Below, in pieces: positions 17,378-26,339 of a stretch of DNA of 64,000 bases; the first letter of the stretch is position 1, and each line of letters begins with the position of its first letter. The notes under the pieces are model-generated. The model was not told where the DNA came from, did no database searches, and saw nothing but the letters and a program-made list of their open reading frames with translations. A program made the position numbers and the translations under genes. This stretch comes from Streptomyces sp. TP-A0356 (GTDB taxonomy: Bacteria; Actinomycetota; Actinomycetes; Streptomycetales; Streptomycetaceae), in the NCBI RefSeq assembly GCF_001417775.1, contig NZ_BBZJ01000018.1, forward strand, positions 205,576-269,575, written 5' to 3'.

Positions 17378-17990
17378 TCAGGCCGAGGCGGCGTCCGGGG
17401 GCACGGCCCCGGGGAACGGCCACGACGGCAGTGTGTCCGACTCGTCCTTCAGGCCCACCCCCGTCAGGCCCAGTTCCGGGCGCGCACCGTCAGCGCCACC
17501 AGCTTCGCCGCCGCCGTCCCGTATCCCAAGCCCCAGGGGCGGCCGGATGTTGGAGAGGCAGTTGCGGTCGGCGTCCGTCGTGACGCCCGGCGTCGGGGCG
17601 TACGTCAGGTAGGCGCCCAGGGAGTCCGCCGCGGACATCCCCGGGCGCTCCCCGATCAGGACCGCCACGAGCCGGGCCCCATGGCATGCGCGACGTCGTC
17701 GCCCAGTGCCACCCGGGCCTGCTCCGCGAGCACCACCGGCGCGACGCGCCACCCGTCCGGCAGCAGTGCCGTGGTCGCGCGGACCATCGCCGCCGCGTGG
17801 TCGTGCACGGCACGGCTGGACAGCCCGCCGGCGACCACGAACAGCACGTCCCACGCGTCGTGCGGGAGGTGCGCGCGGTCCGCCGCGTCCAGGCGGCGGC
17901 CCAGGTCCGGCCGCTGGAGGTAGGTCCCCCCGCGAGTGCACCGCGTCCCGCGCCGCCGCGTGCGCCGCCCAGAGCAAGAGTGTTCGCCCC
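17378..17990 (-). pseudogene. eutC: Decayed ethanolamine ammonia-lyase small subunit (eutC)
   Basis: Minus-strand EutC fragments occur in alternating frames: LLLWAAHAAARDAVHSRG; TYLQRPDLGRRLDAADRAHL through WDVLFVVAGGLSSRAVHDHA to ARVALGDDVAHAMG; then one frame over GARLVAVLIGERPGMSAADS and TPGVTTDADRNCLSNIRPP; then GLGYGTAAAKLVALTVRAR; and finally ELGLTGVGLKDESDTL. At least three frameshifts and one internal deletion are needed. EutC with EutB cleaves ethanolamine to acetaldehyde and ammonia; no eutB is present, so the pathway is lost. An APC permease, often the neighbour of eutBC, remains intact on the other strand. Confidence 0.82.
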
Positions 17991-18012
17991 GGCCGATTTC
18001 TAAAGGTCTGGT

Positions 18013-18060
18013 TGACAAACATTTAACGTGCCGACACGCTGGACCGACTCATTCGGGCTA
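18013..18060 (+). promoter_or_regulatory. Candidate promoter of the APC permease
   Basis: A small AT-rich island contains TTGACAAACATTTAAC beginning at 18013, a strong -35 hexamer about 110 bases before the permease ATG. The -10 is not obvious (CACGCT-like). The symmetric part of this motif may also be a regulator site. Confidence 0.4.
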
Positions 18061-18121
18061 CAGAGTTCCACCCCAACAGCAGTGCGCGCAGCGATCGCGG
18101 CAACGAGGAAGGGGCCACCCG

Positions 18122-19633
18122 ATGGCAGTTCAGGAGGGCATAGCCCCGGACGCGAGGACCGGCGGTGACGGTCCTGTTCACCGGCTGAAGCCCAACGCCG
18201 TGGGATTGCTCGGAGTGGTCTTCATGACCATCGCGACCGCGGCCCCGATCACCGCGATGACGGGCAACGTGCCCTTCATGGTGTCGGCGGGCAATGGCAT
18301 CGGGGCACCGGCCAGCTATCTGGTCGCAATGGTCGTCCTGGCAATCTTTTCCGTCGGCTTCACCTCGATGGCGAAGCACATCACCTCGACCGGCGCCTTC
18401 TACGGCTTCATCTCCTACGGCCTCGGCCGCACCGTCGGCCTGGCGTCCGGCCTGCTCGCGACCTTCGCGTACGTCGTCTTCGAGCCGGCCCTGATCGGCA
18501 TCTTCTCGACCTTCGCCACCACAACGCTCAGGGACCAGACGGGAGTTCACGTCCCATGGTGGGCGTTCGCGCTGCTGATGCTGGCCATCAACGCGACCGG
18601 GACATGGTTCGGCGTGGACGTCGCCGAGAAGCTGCTCGTCGTCCTGCTCGCCACCGAGGTCACCGTCCTCGCGGCGATGGCGATATCCGTGGCCCTGCAC
18701 GGCGGCGGCCCGCACGGCTTCACCTTCGCCCCGGTCAACCCGGTCAACGCGTTCAAGGGGACGAGCGCCGGGCTCGGGCTCTTCTTCGCCTTCTGGTCGT
18801 GGGTCGGCTTCGAGTCGACGGCGATGTACGGCGAGGAGTCGCGCGACCCGAAGAAGATCATCCCCAAGGCGACGATGATCTCGGTCCTGGGTGTCGGTGT
18901 GTTCTACGTCTTCGTGTCGTGGATGGCGATCACGGGCAACGGCGAGGCGGAGGCCGTGAAGGCGGCCTCCTCGGCGAACCCGCTCGCCCTCTTCTTCCAC
19001 CCCACCGAGCACTACGTCGGCCACTGGGCGGTCGTCGTCATGCAGTGGCTGATGATCAGCGGCTCCCTGGCGTGCGGCATGGCCTTCCACAACTGCGCCG
19101 CGCGGTACATGTACGCGCTGGGCCGCGAGGGCGTACTGCCGTCGCTGCGGCGGACCGTCGGGCGCACTCATCCGCAGCACGGCTCGCCGCACATCGCAGG
19201 CCTGGTGCAGACGGTCGTCAGCGCGGTGCTGATCGGGGCGTTCTGGCTCGCGGGCAAGGACCCGTACACCGGCACCTACGTCCTGCTCGCCATCCTCGGC
19301 ACGATGGCGATCCTGATCGTGCAGGCCGTGTGCTCCTTCGCGGTCCTCGTCTACTTCCGCAGCCACCACCCGGAGAGCCGCCACTGGTTCAGGACCCTCG
19401 CCGCCCCGCTCATGGGCGGCATCGCGATGCTCGCGGTGGTGGTGCTGCTGGTGTCCAACATGGGGGTGGCGGCCGGTCCCGAGTCCGGCTCGTTCGTCCT
19501 GAAGGCGACGCCGTGGCTGGTGGCGCTGGTCGCGCTGACGGGCATCGGCTACGCGCAGTACCTGAAGCGCAGGTCGCCCGAGCGGTACGCGCTGCTGGGG
19601 CGGACGGTGCTGGAGGAGACGAAGGAGCGGTAG
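18122..19633 (+). CDS. APC-family amino acid/amine permease
   Basis: 503 residues from the ATG at 18122, with AGGAAGGGG upstream; the longer frame adds low-quality residues. Twelve or so hydrophobic segments are visible. The family hallmark lies in the first (GLLGVVFMTIATAAPITAMTGNVPF), and SWVGFESTAMYGEESRDPKKIIPKAT follows segment 6. The substrate is unknown. Because related genomes place such a permease next to ethanolamine ammonia-lyase genes, and a decayed eutC is adjacent, ethanolamine or an amino acid is a fair guess. Confidence 0.88.
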   Translation: MAVQEGIAPDARTGGDGPVHRLKPNAVGLLGVVFMTIATAAPITAMTGNVPFMVSAGNGIGAPASYLVAMVVLAIFSVGFTSMAKHITSTGAFYGFISYGLGRTVGLASGLLATFAYVVFEPALIGIFSTFATTTLRDQTGVHVPWWAFALLMLAINATGTWFGVDVAEKLLVVLLATEVTVLAAMAISVALHGGGPHGFTFAPVNPVNAFKGTSAGLGLFFAFWSWVGFESTAMYGEESRDPKKIIPKATMISVLGVGVFYVFVSWMAITGNGEAEAVKAASSANPLALFFHPTEHYVGHWAVVVMQWLMISGSLACGMAFHNCAARYMYALGREGVLPSLRRTVGRTHPQHGSPHIAGLVQTVVSAVLIGAFWLAGKDPYTGTYVLLAILGTMAILIVQAVCSFAVLVYFRSHHPESRHWFRTLAAPLMGGIAMLAVVVLLVSNMGVAAGPESGSFVLKATPWLVALVALTGIGYAQYLKRRSPERYALLGRTVLEETKER

Positions 19634-19766
19634 GCCGGGGAGGGACCCGGGAGGGGCGGCGCGGGGGCGTCCGCCCCTTCGGCGGGCGGGGCGTCCAGCC
19701 CATGGGCGTACGCGAGGCGCCAACCCCTTCGGCGTACGCCAGGCGTCCGGCCCTCCCCCGGGTGCT
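19634..19766. terminator. GC-rich region of inverted repeats between convergent genes
   Basis: Between the permease stop and the GbsR-like gene stop lie overlapping inverted repeats: CCGCCC-CTTCGGC-GGGCGG near 19670-19690, and outer arms ACCCGGGAGGG near 19647 and CCCTCCCCCGGGT near 19751. Two GCGTACGC copies sit inside. Likely a bidirectional terminator. Confidence 0.5.
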
Positions 19767-20264
19767 TCAGCCCTCCCCGTACAGCTTCTCCCGATGGGCC
19801 CGCCACCGCTCCATCATTCTGGCGATCTCGCCGTCCATGAACTCGAAGAAGGCGAGCGTCTCCGCCAGACGCCGGCCCGCCGGAGTCGCGGCGCCGAGGC
19901 TGTCGACCCCCTCACACAGCGCGTGCTCCCAGCGCTTGATCACGGCGTCCCGGTTGGTCAGCGCCTCGTACCACTGATTGCTGTGCACGCGGTAGCGCTC
20001 ACGCCGCGAGCCGGGCTCCCGCTCGCGCGCGACCATGTGCTGCTGCGCCAGATAGCGCACCGCGCCGGAGACGGCGGCCGGGCTGACCTGGAGCTGTTCC
20101 CCCAGTTCGGCGGAGGTCAGCGAGCCGGAGTCGGAGGACAGCAGCGCGGCGAACACCCGGGCGGGCATGCGCTGCATGCCCGCCTCGACGAGCTGCGCCG
20201 CGAAGCTCTCCACGAACTTCGAGACCGCCTCGGGGTCCCGTCCCACCGCACCCGGTTCCGTCAT
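19767..20264 (-). CDS. GbsR/MarR-type transcriptional regulator
   Basis: 165 residues from the ATG at 20264. A winged helix is clear (SADSGSLT-like segment SSDSGSLTSAELGEQLQVSP, then AAVSGAVRYLAQQHMVARER, about 45-85), and the C-terminal part is helical with acidic residues (FFEFMDGEIARMMERWRAHR). In streptomycetes this type is regularly divergent from an ABC-2 exporter, as here, and represses it until a drug or effector binds. The 103 bp divergent spacer carries an 18 bp palindrome that is the likely operator. Confidence 0.9.
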   Translation of the reverse strand: MTEPGAVGRDPEAVSKFVESFAAQLVEAGMQRMPARVFAALLSSDSGSLTSAELGEQLQVSPAAVSGAVRYLAQQHMVAREREPGSRRERYRVHSNQWYEALTNRDAVIKRWEHALCEGVDSLGAATPAGRRLAETLAFFEFMDGEIARMMERWRAHREKLYGEG

Positions 20265-20330
20265 CTCCCGATCATCTCCCCTGTTCCGCCGCCGCCCCCG
20301 AGTGTATCCGTGATTTATACGCTTCCTTAA

Positions 20331-20348
20331 CTTCACAAATTTCTGAAG
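20331..20348. promoter_or_regulatory. 18 bp palindrome, candidate operator of the GbsR-like regulator
   Basis: CTTCACAAATTTCTGAAG is self-complementary except at one position pair (6/13). It lies 20 bases upstream of the ABC ATP-binding ATG and 67 bases from the regulator's ATG, in an unusually AT-rich spacer (ATTTATACGCTTCCTTAAC precedes it). Size and place fit a MarR/GbsR dimer site covering the exporter promoter or leader. Confidence 0.7.
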
Positions 20349-20367
20349 GTCGCGTACGTTCTGAAGC

Positions 20368-21276
20368 ATGACGAAGGCCATCACCGTCTCCGGACTGCAC
20401 AAGTCGTTCGGCGGCACGCACGCCCTGGACGGCCTCGACCTGGAGGTCGAGACCGGCGAGGTCCACGGCTTCCTGGGGCCGAACGGCGCCGGGAAGTCCA
20501 CCACCATCCGGGTCCTCCTCGGCCTGCTGCGCGCCGACTCCGGCGCCGCCCAGGTGCTCGGCCGCGACCCGTGGACGGACGCGGTGGAACTCCACCGCCA
20601 GGTCGCGTACGTCCCCGGGGACGTCACCCTGTGGCGCAACCTCTCCGGCGGCGAGGTCATAGACCTGTACGGCCGGCTGCGCGGCGGCCTGGACCCGCGG
20701 CGCCGGGCGGAGCTGATCGAGCGGTTCGAGCTGGACCCGACGAAGAAGGGGCGGACGTACTCCAAGGGCAACCGGCAGAAGGTCGCCCTCGTCGCCGCCT
20801 TCGCCTCGGACGTGGACCTGCTGATCCTGGACGAGCCGACGTCCGGGCTGGATCCGCTGATGGAGGAGGTGTTCCAGCGGTGCGTCGAGGAGGAGCGCGA
20901 CCGCGGCCGGACGATCCTGCTGTCGAGTCACATCCTCAGCGAGGTCGAGCAGCTCTGCGACCGGGTGAGCATCATCCGCAAGGGCCGCACGGTCGAGAGC
21001 GGCTCGCTGGCCGACCTGCGCCATCTGACCCGTACGAGCGTCACGGCGGAACTCGCGGGCCCGCCGAACGGACTGACGCGCCTGCCCGGCGTCCATGACC
21101 TCGACGTCCACGGAAGGCGGGTCAGACTCCAGGTCGACACCGACAAGCTGGACGCGGTGCTGCGGGCGCTGAGCGAATCGGGGGTGCGGTCGCTGACCTC
21201 GACGCCGCCGACGCTGGAGGAGCTGTTCCTGCGGCACTACCAGGACGACCTCCACAAGGAGGCGGGGACACGATGA
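20368..21276 (+). CDS. ABC transporter ATP-binding protein (drug-exporter type)
   Basis: 302 residues. Walker A is GPNGAGKST (about 44-52) and Walker B is LLILDEPTSGLDP. The signature position reads YSKGNRQKVALVAAF, where the Gly after Ser is replaced by Lys-Gly, as in several DrrA-like ATPases. A C-terminal domain of about 80 residues follows (SGSLADLRHLTRTSVTAEL). It powers the permease encoded next, whose ATG overlaps this stop (ATGA), so the pair is translationally coupled. Regulation by the divergent GbsR-like protein is likely. Confidence 0.95.
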   Translation: MTKAITVSGLHKSFGGTHALDGLDLEVETGEVHGFLGPNGAGKSTTIRVLLGLLRADSGAAQVLGRDPWTDAVELHRQVAYVPGDVTLWRNLSGGEVIDLYGRLRGGLDPRRRAELIERFELDPTKKGRTYSKGNRQKVALVAAFASDVDLLILDEPTSGLDPLMEEVFQRCVEEERDRGRTILLSSHILSEVEQLCDRVSIIRKGRTVESGSLADLRHLTRTSVTAELAGPPNGLTRLPGVHDLDVHGRRVRLQVDTDKLDAVLRALSESGVRSLTSTPPTLEELFLRHYQDDLHKEAGTR

Positions 21277-22883
21277 CCGCCGTCGCGTCGGACTTCGCGG
21301 TACGGGCCGGTGGATCCCGCCAACTGTCCCACACAGGAACGCTGTTGAGGTTCGCGCTGCGCCGGGACCGGATGATGATCCCGGTCTGGGTCGCGGTCGA
21401 CGCCCTGATGGTGCTGTCCATGCCGGGCACCCTCAAGGGCCTGTACGGCACCCCGGCCCAACGCGCCGACCTGGCCGACCAGATGGCCACCAACACCTCG
21501 CTGCGCGCATTGGTCGGACCGGTCTTCGGCCAGTCCCTCGGCGCGCTCACCGCCTGGCGTATCGGCGTCTACGCCGGACTGCTGGCCGCGGTCATGAGCC
21601 TGCTCGTCGTCGTACGGCACACCCGCGACGAGGAGGAGAGCGGACGGCAGGAACTGATCTCGTCGGCGATGGTGGGGCGGCGTGCCCCGCTGACGGCGGC
21701 GCTGCTCACCGCGGGGGTCGCGAACGCGGCCCTGGCCCTGGTGATCACGGCCGGGCTGTCCGGGCAGGGCACCGCGGGGGCGCTGGCGCTGGGGCTGGGG
21801 GTCGGCGGTGTCGGGCTGGTGTTCGCCACCATGGCGGCGATCGTCGCCCAGCTGACGGAGAGCGCGCGGCTGGCGCGGGGGCTGACGGCCGCGGTGCTGG
21901 GCGCCGCCTTCGTGCTGCGCGCGGCGGGCGACGCCGGGGAGAACGGCGGCTCGTCCGTACTGACCTGGCTCTCCCCGCTCGGCTGGCTGGAGAACGAGCG
22001 CTCCTACGCCCACGAACGCTGGTGGGTGCTGCTGCTGTTCGCGGCGGCGGCGCTGCTCCAGGGCGCGGTGGCGTACGCGCTGGCCGGGCGCCGCGACCTC
22101 GGCATGAGCTTCCTGCCCACGCGGCCGGGCCCGGCCACCGGCCGTCTGGGCTCGGCGGGCGCGCTGGCCTGGCGGCTGCAGCGCGGCGGTGTGCTCGGCT
22201 GGAGCCTCGGCTTCTTCCTGGCCGGGCTCGTCTACGGCGGGATGACCGACGGCGCGGCCAAGTTCGTCGGCGACAACGCGAAGGCCCGCGAGATCTTCCA
22301 GCGCATGGGCGGCCACTCGGGACTGACGGACGCGTTCCTCGCCGCGATGGTCGGCATCATGGGCCTGGTCGCGGCCCTCTACATCGTCGCGGCGGTCCTG
22401 CGGCTGCACGGCGAGGAGACGTCGGGCCGGGCCGAGGCGGTGCTGGCGAACGCGGTCGGGCGACTGCGCTGGGCCGCCGGCCATCTGCTGATCGCCTTCG
22501 GCGGCGCCGCGCTGCTCATGCTGCTGGCGGGCGCGGGCTTCGCGCTGGGCTACGGCGGGAAGACCGGCCCGATCCTGGGCGCCTGTCTGGTGCAGTTGCC
22601 CGCGGTGTGGGTGATCGGCGGCCTGGCGGTCCTGTTGTACGGCGTACTGCCACGGGGGGCGTTGGCGGCCTGGGGCGTGGCGGGAGCGGCGCTGCTGATC
22701 GGGTGGGTTGGGCCGGCGCTGAACCTTCCGCAGGCGGTGCTGGACGCGTCGCCCTTCGGTCACCTGCCGAAGCTGCCGGGCGGACAGATGACGTGGGCGC
22801 CGGTACTGACGCTGACCGGAATCGCGGTGGTGCTGGTGGCCGGGGGGCTGGTGGCGCTGCGGAGGCGGGACATGTCGGGCTGA
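21273..22883 (+). CDS. ABC exporter permease (two-repeat ABC-2 type)
   Basis: 536 residues with about twelve membrane segments in two similar halves: FALRRDRMMIPVWVAVDALM near the start and LAWRLQRGGVLGWSLGFFLA at about 305 begin each half. This full-length fused permease works with the ATPase encoded just upstream. In actinomycetes such pairs give tolerance to drugs or dyes; the substrate is unknown. A strong hairpin follows within one base of the stop. Confidence 0.93.
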   Translation: MTAVASDFAVRAGGSRQLSHTGTLLRFALRRDRMMIPVWVAVDALMVLSMPGTLKGLYGTPAQRADLADQMATNTSLRALVGPVFGQSLGALTAWRIGVYAGLLAAVMSLLVVVRHTRDEEESGRQELISSAMVGRRAPLTAALLTAGVANAALALVITAGLSGQGTAGALALGLGVGGVGLVFATMAAIVAQLTESARLARGLTAAVLGAAFVLRAAGDAGENGGSSVLTWLSPLGWLENERSYAHERWWVLLLFAAAALLQGAVAYALAGRRDLGMSFLPTRPGPATGRLGSAGALAWRLQRGGVLGWSLGFFLAGLVYGGMTDGAAKFVGDNAKAREIFQRMGGHSGLTDAFLAAMVGIMGLVAALYIVAAVLRLHGEETSGRAEAVLANAVGRLRWAAGHLLIAFGGAALLMLLAGAGFALGYGGKTGPILGACLVQLPAVWVIGGLAVLLYGVLPRGALAAWGVAGAALLIGWVGPALNLPQAVLDASPFGHLPKLPGGQMTWAPVLTLTGIAVVLVAGGLVALRRRDMSG

Positions 22884-22924
22884 GGGTTCCTTGCACTATG
22901 CCCGCGCTCATAGTGCAAGGACCC
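22884..22924 (+). terminator. Terminator of the ABC exporter operon
   Basis: A perfect 12 bp stem CCTTGCACTATG / CATAGTGCAAGG with an 8-base loop (CCCGCGCT), extended by GGGT/ACCC with one bulged T. It begins directly after the permease TGA. The P450 gene ends on the other strand 45 bases away, so it may terminate both. Confidence 0.85.
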
Positions 22925-22968
22925 CTGAGGGTGCCGTCGGCCGGCGTACTGCTTGAGCTCCTCGGTGA

Positions 22969-24189
22969 TCAGCCCACCTCGACGCTCAGCCCCTCCAGAC
23001 CCCGGATCACGAAGTTCGGCTTCCGCTCCGGCTCCGCCGCAAGCCGCAGGGTCGGGGCCTTCTCCAGCAGGGCCGTCATGGACGCCGCCAGTTCGATGCG
23101 GGCGAGCGGCGCGCCGATGCAGTAGTGGATGCCCGCGCTGAAGGAGATGTGCGGGTTGTCCGCGCGGGTCAGATCCAGGCTCTCCGGGTCGGTGAAGACC
23201 GCCGGGTCGTGGTTGGCCGAGCCGAACAGCATGGCGACCTCCGCGCCCCGCGGGATCGACGTGCCGTCGATCTCGATATCGTCCAGCACCCAGCGCTCGA
23301 AGAGCTGCAGCGGGGTGTCGTAGCGCATCAGCTCCTCCACGGCGGACGGCACGAGCCCGTGGTCCGCGCGCAGCGCCGCCAGCTGGTCCGGGTGCCGGAA
23401 CAGCGCCCACCAGCCGTTGACCGTCGCGTTCACCGTCGCCTCGTGACCCGCGTTCAGAAGCAGCACACAGGTCGAGATCATCTCCTGCTCGGTGAGCCGG
23501 TCGCCCTCGTCGTACGCCGCGATCAGTCCCGAGACCAGGTCCTCCCCCGGCTCCTTGCGGCGCAGCGCGATCAGCTCCCGCAGATACGCGGAGAACTCGA
23601 CCGACGCCCGTACCGCCTGGCGCGCCGTCTCCTGTGACGGGTTGAGCTCGTACATCCCGCAGATGTCCGCCGACCAGGGGCGCAGCTGCGCACGGTCCGC
23701 CTCCGGGACGCCCAGCATCTCGGCGATCACCGCGACCGGCAGCGGTTCGGCGACGTCCGTCAGCAGATCGCCGCCGCCCGCCTCCACCAGACGGGACACC
23801 AGGTCGTCGGCCAGTCCCCGCACATACGGCGTCAGCCGCTCGACCGTCCGCGGCGTGAACGCCTTCGACACCAGCCGCCGGATACGGGTGTGGTCCGGCG
23901 GCTCCAGGTCCAGCATGCCGTGGTCGTTGAGCGTGTGGAACGGCTCGTGCTCCGGCGGCGGCGCCGTCCGGCCGAAGTCCTCGTGGGTGAAACGGTGCTG
24001 ATACGTCCGGCCGAGTCGCCTCTCGCGCAGCAGCGCCGACACGTCCGCGTGGTGCGGGACCAGCCACTGGTCGGTGGGCTCGTAGTAGTGCACACGGCCC
24101 CGTGCGCGCAGCTCGGCGTAGGCGGGGTAGGGGTCGGCGACGAAGGCCGGGTCCCAAGGGTCGAACGCGAGGTCGGATCGGGCTGCCAT
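22969..24189 (-). CDS. Cytochrome P450 (CYP107-like)
   Basis: 406 residues, complete. The I-helix motif AGHEAT (247-252), ExxR as EELMR (285-289) and the heme loop FSAGIHYCIG with ligand Cys357 are all intact, with HxxxR-type HTRIRRLVSKAF around 100-111. A soluble bacterial class I enzyme that needs a ferredoxin and reductase; none is encoded beside it. Sequence and location recall CYP107P1 of S. coelicolor, from memory. Substrate unknown. It lies 69 bp downstream of a response-regulator gene. Confidence 0.94.
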   Translation of the reverse strand: MAARSDLAFDPWDPAFVADPYPAYAELRARGRVHYYEPTDQWLVPHHADVSALLRERRLGRTYQHRFTHEDFGRTAPPPEHEPFHTLNDHGMLDLEPPDHTRIRRLVSKAFTPRTVERLTPYVRGLADDLVSRLVEAGGGDLLTDVAEPLPVAVIAEMLGVPEADRAQLRPWSADICGMYELNPSQETARQAVRASVEFSAYLRELIALRRKEPGEDLVSGLIAAYDEGDRLTEQEMISTCVLLLNAGHEATVNATVNGWWALFRHPDQLAALRADHGLVPSAVEELMRYDTPLQLFERWVLDDIEIDGTSIPRGAEVAMLFGSANHDPAVFTDPESLDLTRADNPHISFSAGIHYCIGAPLARIELAASMTALLEKAPTLRLAAEPERKPNFVIRGLEGLSVEVG

Positions 24190-24258
24190 GCCCGGACGCT
24201 AGCCCGGCCCGCCCCTCTCTGACCAGATCCGTCTCACCGGCCGACGCCCTCGGCGAGG

Positions 24259-24933
24259 TCAGCCCGGTATCACCAGCCTCGTCTCGTACGCGAACACCGC
24301 CGCCTGCGTCCGGTCCCGCAGCCCCAGCTTCACCAGGATCCGGCTCACATGGGTCTTGACGGTCGACTCGGCGACCACCAGCCGCTCGGCCATCTCCGCG
24401 TTCGACAGGCCCTGCGCGATGAGGACCAGTACCTCCGTCTCCCGCTCGGTCAGATCTCCGTAGGCCCCCTGCGCGGTGGACGCGAACCGCGGAGCCTCGG
24501 ACAGCTTGGAGAACTCCGAGATCAGCCGCTTGGTCACCGAGGGAGCCAGCAGCGCCTCACCGGCCGCCACCACCCGTACCCCATCGGCGAGCCGGCGGGC
24601 CGACGCGTCCTTGAGCAGGAAGCCGGAGGCTCCCGCCCGCAGCGCCTGGTACACATACTCGTCGAGGTCGAAGGTGGTGAGGACCAGCACCTTCGCCGAC
24701 CCGTCCGCCGCGACGATCTCCCGGGTGGCCTCGATGCCGTTCAGCTCCGGCATACGGATGTCCATCAGCACGACGTCCGGGGACAGCTCCCGGACCCGCT
24801 CGACCGCTTCCCGGCCGTTGACCGCCTCGCCGACGACCTCGATGTCCGGCATCGCCCCGAGCAGCACCGAGAAGCCCTCGCGGACCATCATCTGGTCGTC
24901 GGCGATCAGTACGCGGATGGTGCCGCTCCTCAT
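24259..24933 (-). CDS. NarL/LuxR-type response regulator
   Basis: 224 residues. Receiver domain with acidic pocket ADD (11-13), phospho-acceptor Asp58 in LMDIRMPE, Thr in LTTFDLDEYV and the conserved Lys in FLLKDAS; C-terminal LuxR helix-turn-helix (LTERETEVLVLIAQGLSNAE, about 165-220). The ATG overlaps the stop of the sensor kinase (ATGA), so the pair is co-translated. The target genes are not evident; the P450 downstream is a possibility. Confidence 0.95.
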   Translation of the reverse strand: MRSGTIRVLIADDQMMVREGFSVLLGAMPDIEVVGEAVNGREAVERVRELSPDVVLMDIRMPELNGIEATREIVAADGSAKVLVLTTFDLDEYVYQALRAGASGFLLKDASARRLADGVRVVAAGEALLAPSVTKRLISEFSKLSEAPRFASTAQGAYGDLTERETEVLVLIAQGLSNAEMAERLVVAESTVKTHVSRILVKLGLRDRTQAAVFAYETRLVIPG

Positions 24934-26276
24934 GCGGGGGCCTCCGCCGTCGTCACCGGCAGGAACACCGTCACCTCATACCCTCCGTCGTCCGTCTCCC
25001 CCGCGGTCATCTCCCCGTTCAGCATCGAGACCCGTTCGCGCATGCCCGTGAGGCCGTGCCCCGCGCCGTGCGTCGACTTCTCCAACGCGACCTGCGGAGC
25101 CGGGCCGTTGACGATCCGCAGACCCAGCCCGCCGAGCACATAGCCGATCTCCACACGGGCGGTGGCGCCCGGTGCGTGCCGCAGTGCGTTGCTGAGGGCC
25201 TCCTGGACGATGCGGTACGCCGACAGCTCGACTCCCTGCGGGAGTTCCCGCACCGCGCCCGTGAGCACCTTGTCCACGGTCAGGCCCGCCTCCCGCACGT
25301 TCGTCAGCAGGGCGTCCAGGTCGGCCAGGGTGGGCTGCGGGGCGTCCGGGGCCTCGTAGTCCTCCGCCCGTACGACGCCGAGGACGCGGCGTAGCTCGGT
25401 CAGGGCCGCCACCGCGTTCTCCCGGATGGTGGCGAAGGCCTTCTCCAGCTCGGGCGGTGTGTTCTCCACTCGGTAGGGCGCGGCCTCCGCCTGGATGGCC
25501 ACCACCGACATGTGGTGGGCGACCACGTCGTGCAACTCGCGGGCGATCGTCGTGCGCTCCTCCAGCAGGGTGCGCCGGGAGCGCTCCTGGGCGGTCTCCG
25601 TCTGCTGGGCGGTCACCTCGCGCTCGGCCGCGCGGCGTGTGTGCCGGACGGTGACGACCAGCAGGGCGAGCGCGGAGACCGAGAGCAGCTGCATGGTGTT
25701 GGTGCCCTCGTGGCCCCAGCCGAAGAAGGTCTCGGCCGCCGTCCCGTACACCCCGGTCAGCAGCCACATCCAGGCGGCCGTGCGCGGCCGGGTGCGCAGT
25801 GCGACGACCGTCATCACCAGCAGGTGCGAGAAGAAGTTCCCGGGCAGCCACGGCCAGTCCCACACGGTGCTGCCGAGCACGGCGGAGACGGGGGTCGCCG
25901 CGAGGGAGCACCAGAAGGCACCGACCGGCCGGACCAGCGTCAGCAGGACCGGGCCCAGCACCAGGAACGCCATCAGCAGGGAGGACAGGCCGCCCTCCAT
26001 GCGGCCCTCGTGACTGGCGCCCAGCGCGGCCAGCAGACCGGCGAGGCTCACCGCGGCATGCGGGGTCCAGGCCGCGTACTGCCGCAGGCCCGCGGGCAGT
26101 CGGCGGACGAGCGGGCCGTCGGTCCGCATGCGCGGCAGGGGGCGGTAGGCGAAGGCGTCGTGGAACAGGTCCTGCCGCAGCCCGCGCAGGGCGTCCGCGG
26201 CGAGGCGGTACTCCGGGCTGTGCGGCTTGGTCCCGCGCCCCGGTGGCGTCGTCCGCGTCTGGGTCGTCTCGGTCAC
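24930..26276 (-). CDS. Sensor histidine kinase (HisKA_3/NarX-DesK type)
   Basis: 448 residues from a GTG at 26276. Four to six membrane segments occupy about 60-220, then the dimerisation helix with the phospho-His (TIARELHDVVAHHMSVVAIQ) and a HATPase_c domain (RIVQEALSNALRHAPG, GHGLTGMRERV). No ribosome-binding site precedes the GTG, but TACCGT lies nine bases before it, so the message may be leaderless. The reading frame stays open upstream into a response-regulator remnant (another 63 codons from 26465), so a longer N-terminus cannot be excluded. Partner of the regulator encoded downstream. Confidence 0.88.
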   Translation of the reverse strand: MTETTQTRTTPPGRGTKPHSPEYRLAADALRGLRQDLFHDAFAYRPLPRMRTDGPLVRRLPAGLRQYAAWTPHAAVSLAGLLAALGASHEGRMEGGLSSLLMAFLVLGPVLLTLVRPVGAFWCSLAATPVSAVLGSTVWDWPWLPGNFFSHLLVMTVVALRTRPRTAAWMWLLTGVYGTAAETFFGWGHEGTNTMQLLSVSALALLVVTVRHTRRAAEREVTAQQTETAQERSRRTLLEERTTIARELHDVVAHHMSVVAIQAEAAPYRVENTPPELEKAFATIRENAVAALTELRRVLGVVRAEDYEAPDAPQPTLADLDALLTNVREAGLTVDKVLTGAVRELPQGVELSAYRIVQEALSNALRHAPGATARVEIGYVLGGLGLRIVNGPAPQVALEKSTHGAGHGLTGMRERVSMLNGEMTAGETDDGGYEVTVFLPVTTAEAPA

Positions 26277-26339
26277 GTGGAAACGGTAGGCCGGGTAGGG
26301 AGATGCGGTCGTCACCGGTGAGAAGGGTTCTTCGGGGTC

